Shown here in pieces: positions 63,086 through 64,000 of a stretch of 64,000 nucleotides of DNA (positions are counted from its first letter, which is position 1; each line of letters opens with the position of its first letter). The notes beneath the pieces were generated by a model. The model saw only the letters and a list, made by a program, of their open reading frames with translations, had not been told where the DNA came from and did no database searches. The DNA comes from Candidatus Schekmanbacteria bacterium RIFCSPLOWO2_02_FULL_38_14. Lineage in GTDB: Bacteria > Schekmanbacteria > GWA2-38-11. The position numbers and the translations under genes were made by a program. Where the stretch lies: contig MGDH01000016.1 in assembly GCA_001790855.1 (NCBI GenBank), positions 7,182 to 71,181 on the forward strand, written 5' to 3'.

Positions 63086-63913
63086 TTAATTAAGATATTG
63101 TTCAATAAACTTCATGTATTCCTTTATGGTTTCCTTTTCTCTGCCTGTCTCTTTTCTTGCTGATTGAAAAATGTATATCCCTGAAAAATTCATCTCCCTG
63201 AGTTTATTAAATACAACTTGAAAATCAACATTGCCATTGCCAAGAGGAACAGTTCCTCCTTTATAGACTCTGTCTTTTATATGCACATCTGTAATCCACC
63301 TGCCATATGCATCAATCTCTTTACCAGGATTATACCCAAGGAAAGCGCTGTTGCCCATATCATAATTAACTTTTATGCAGTGGGATTTAAACCTGTTGAG
63401 CAAAGAGAGAAAATCTTCTGGAGGCAAATCAGCCTCAAGGGTAATATTTATGCTGTACTTCTCCGCCAATGGGATACATCTGTTCAGCGAGCTTTCAAAC
63501 TGCGTCATTTCTTCAGGATTTGAAATCCTGGAATGGTCTACACAGGGGATTATTATGTCCCTGACGCCCAGCAACGAAGAGTTGCTGATTAATTCCTTCA
63601 GAACAGAAATGTTTTTTCCAATCTGGTCCCCTTTATGCAAAGGAAAATCCATGAAATAATCTGCGCATACAGATAAAACCCTGACTCCTGTTTCAGTTTC
63701 TGTCTTTTTAATTGTATCAATGCCTTCTTTTCTCATCAGAGGATGTTTCCTGAAGTCCTCACCCTCAAAAATAAATTCAATGCAGTCAAGCCCTAACTCT
63801 TTGGCAATCAGGAACTCCTCATGCCATCTTTCCACCGGAAAGGCCTGAATCCTGTTATTTATAGGTGGCAGCAATCTTCCCTGCATTATGCCTATTAAGT
63901 TTTTTGCTTTCAT
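63086..63913 (-). CDS. Sugar phosphate isomerase/epimerase (TIM barrel)
   Basis: A 275-aa xylose-isomerase-like TIM-barrel protein. It starts IGIMQGRLLPPINNRIQAFP, and the metal ligands follow the family order: Glu in CIEFIFEGE, Asp/His in IIPCVDHSRIS, Glu in INITLEADLPP, Asp in VNYDMGNSAF, His in WITDVHIKDR. It would isomerise or epimerise a free or phosphorylated sugar. It is the first gene of the 46-gene array in reading order within the window. Confidence 0.82.
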   Translation of the reverse strand: MKAKNLIGIMQGRLLPPINNRIQAFPVERWHEEFLIAKELGLDCIEFIFEGEDFRKHPLMRKEGIDTIKKTETETGVRVLSVCADYFMDFPLHKGDQIGKNISVLKELISNSSLLGVRDIIIPCVDHSRISNPEEMTQFESSLNRCIPLAEKYSINITLEADLPPEDFLSLLNRFKSHCIKVNYDMGNSAFLGYNPGKEIDAYGRWITDVHIKDRVYKGGTVPLGNGNVDFQVVFNKLREMNFSGIYIFQSARKETGREKETIKEYMKFIEQYLN

Positions 63914-63926
63914 CTTTTATGACACA

Positions 63927-63946
63927 ATTATCCAGACAAGGATAAT
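63927..63946. promoter_or_regulatory. Inverted repeat in the leader of the glycan array
   Basis: ATTATCC (63927-63933) and GGATAAT (63940-63946) are perfect 7-base arms around six bases, 14 bases before the start of the first gene. On the plus strand the repeat is followed by a run of T, so it could end transcripts coming from the left; on the minus strand it could be an operator or attenuator for the array. I cannot tell these apart; 63914-64000 holds nothing else recognisable. Confidence 0.35.
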
Positions 63947-64000
63947 TTTTTTTTGTTAAATGCTTCTTTTGATAAAATACCATTATTTTCAGTTAAATAA

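Noticed and set aside
1-64000. CRISPR arrays, tRNA and rRNA genes, phage attachment sites
   Set aside because: I looked for regular spaced repeats, cloverleaf-like TTCGA text and rRNA text and saw none that I could support by eye; a covariance-model scan would be decisive.

Overview
The window looks like a chromosomal segment of an AT-rich Gram-negative bacterium. Outer-membrane biogenesis is indicated by an LptE-like lipoprotein, and there is a very large O-antigen/capsule-type locus. The mix of genes (short ArgA-type acetyltransferase, mtnA, GerMN lipoprotein, dispersed 20-34 bp CCTGCCTGCCGGCAGGCAGG palindromes) suggests an uncultured Nitrospirota/Desulfobacterota-like or candidate-phylum lineage. 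I cannot fix the taxon from the sequence alone.

Region 1 (1-14.3 kb) is housekeeping. It holds yicC (cut by the left edge), gmk, maf and a DUF167 gene as an overlapping cluster, then mtnA. A PmbA/TldE-like gene and an ArgA-type GNAT gene follow on the minus strand. Next come smpB, an N-acetylmuramoyl-alanine amidase, a GerMN lipoprotein, murI, rph, leuS and lptE on the plus strand, and rpsT, mltG and ruvX on the minus strand. Region 2 (14.3-16.4 kb) is a small accessory patch: a MntA-HepT toxin-antitoxin pair with its own strong promoter and an operator-like palindrome, followed by a second nucleotidyltransferase-family protein.

Region 3 (16.5-63.9 kb) is one unbroken minus-strand array of 46 genes for a complex surface glycan. 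It is read from right to left and many genes overlap or nearly touch. It contains a Wzx-like flippase, a Wzy-like polymerase/ligase, several glycosyltransferases (GT4, GT2, WecG/TagA, a GT-C membrane protein, a polysialyltransferase-like protein and two paralogous TIGR04372-like proteins), heptose-activation genes of the HddA/HddC type, two GDP-mannose-4,6-dehydratase-like enzymes, other extended SDRs, five classical SDRs, several methyltransferases and a Nudix hydrolase. Most striking are three thiamine-diphosphate enzyme pairs (two split transketolases and one E1 alpha/beta) and four radical SAM proteins (three of B12-binding type, one MiaB-like). A deoxyhypusine-synthase-like protein sits beside a cytidylyltransferase and a reversed-order cytidylyltransferase-PfkB fusion. 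My leading hypothesis is synthesis of branched, C-methylated, heptose-like sugars in which TPP enzymes add two-carbon branches.

Signs of decay and rearrangement in region 3 are an IS3-family transposase remnant abutting the wzy-like gene, a frameshifted FAD-oxidoreductase remnant, and an FkbM-like gene that appears to have lost its catalytic middle by an in-frame deletion. No wzz, no obvious initiating phosphoglycosyltransferase, no ABC transporter, no tRNA or rRNA gene and no CRISPR array were seen.
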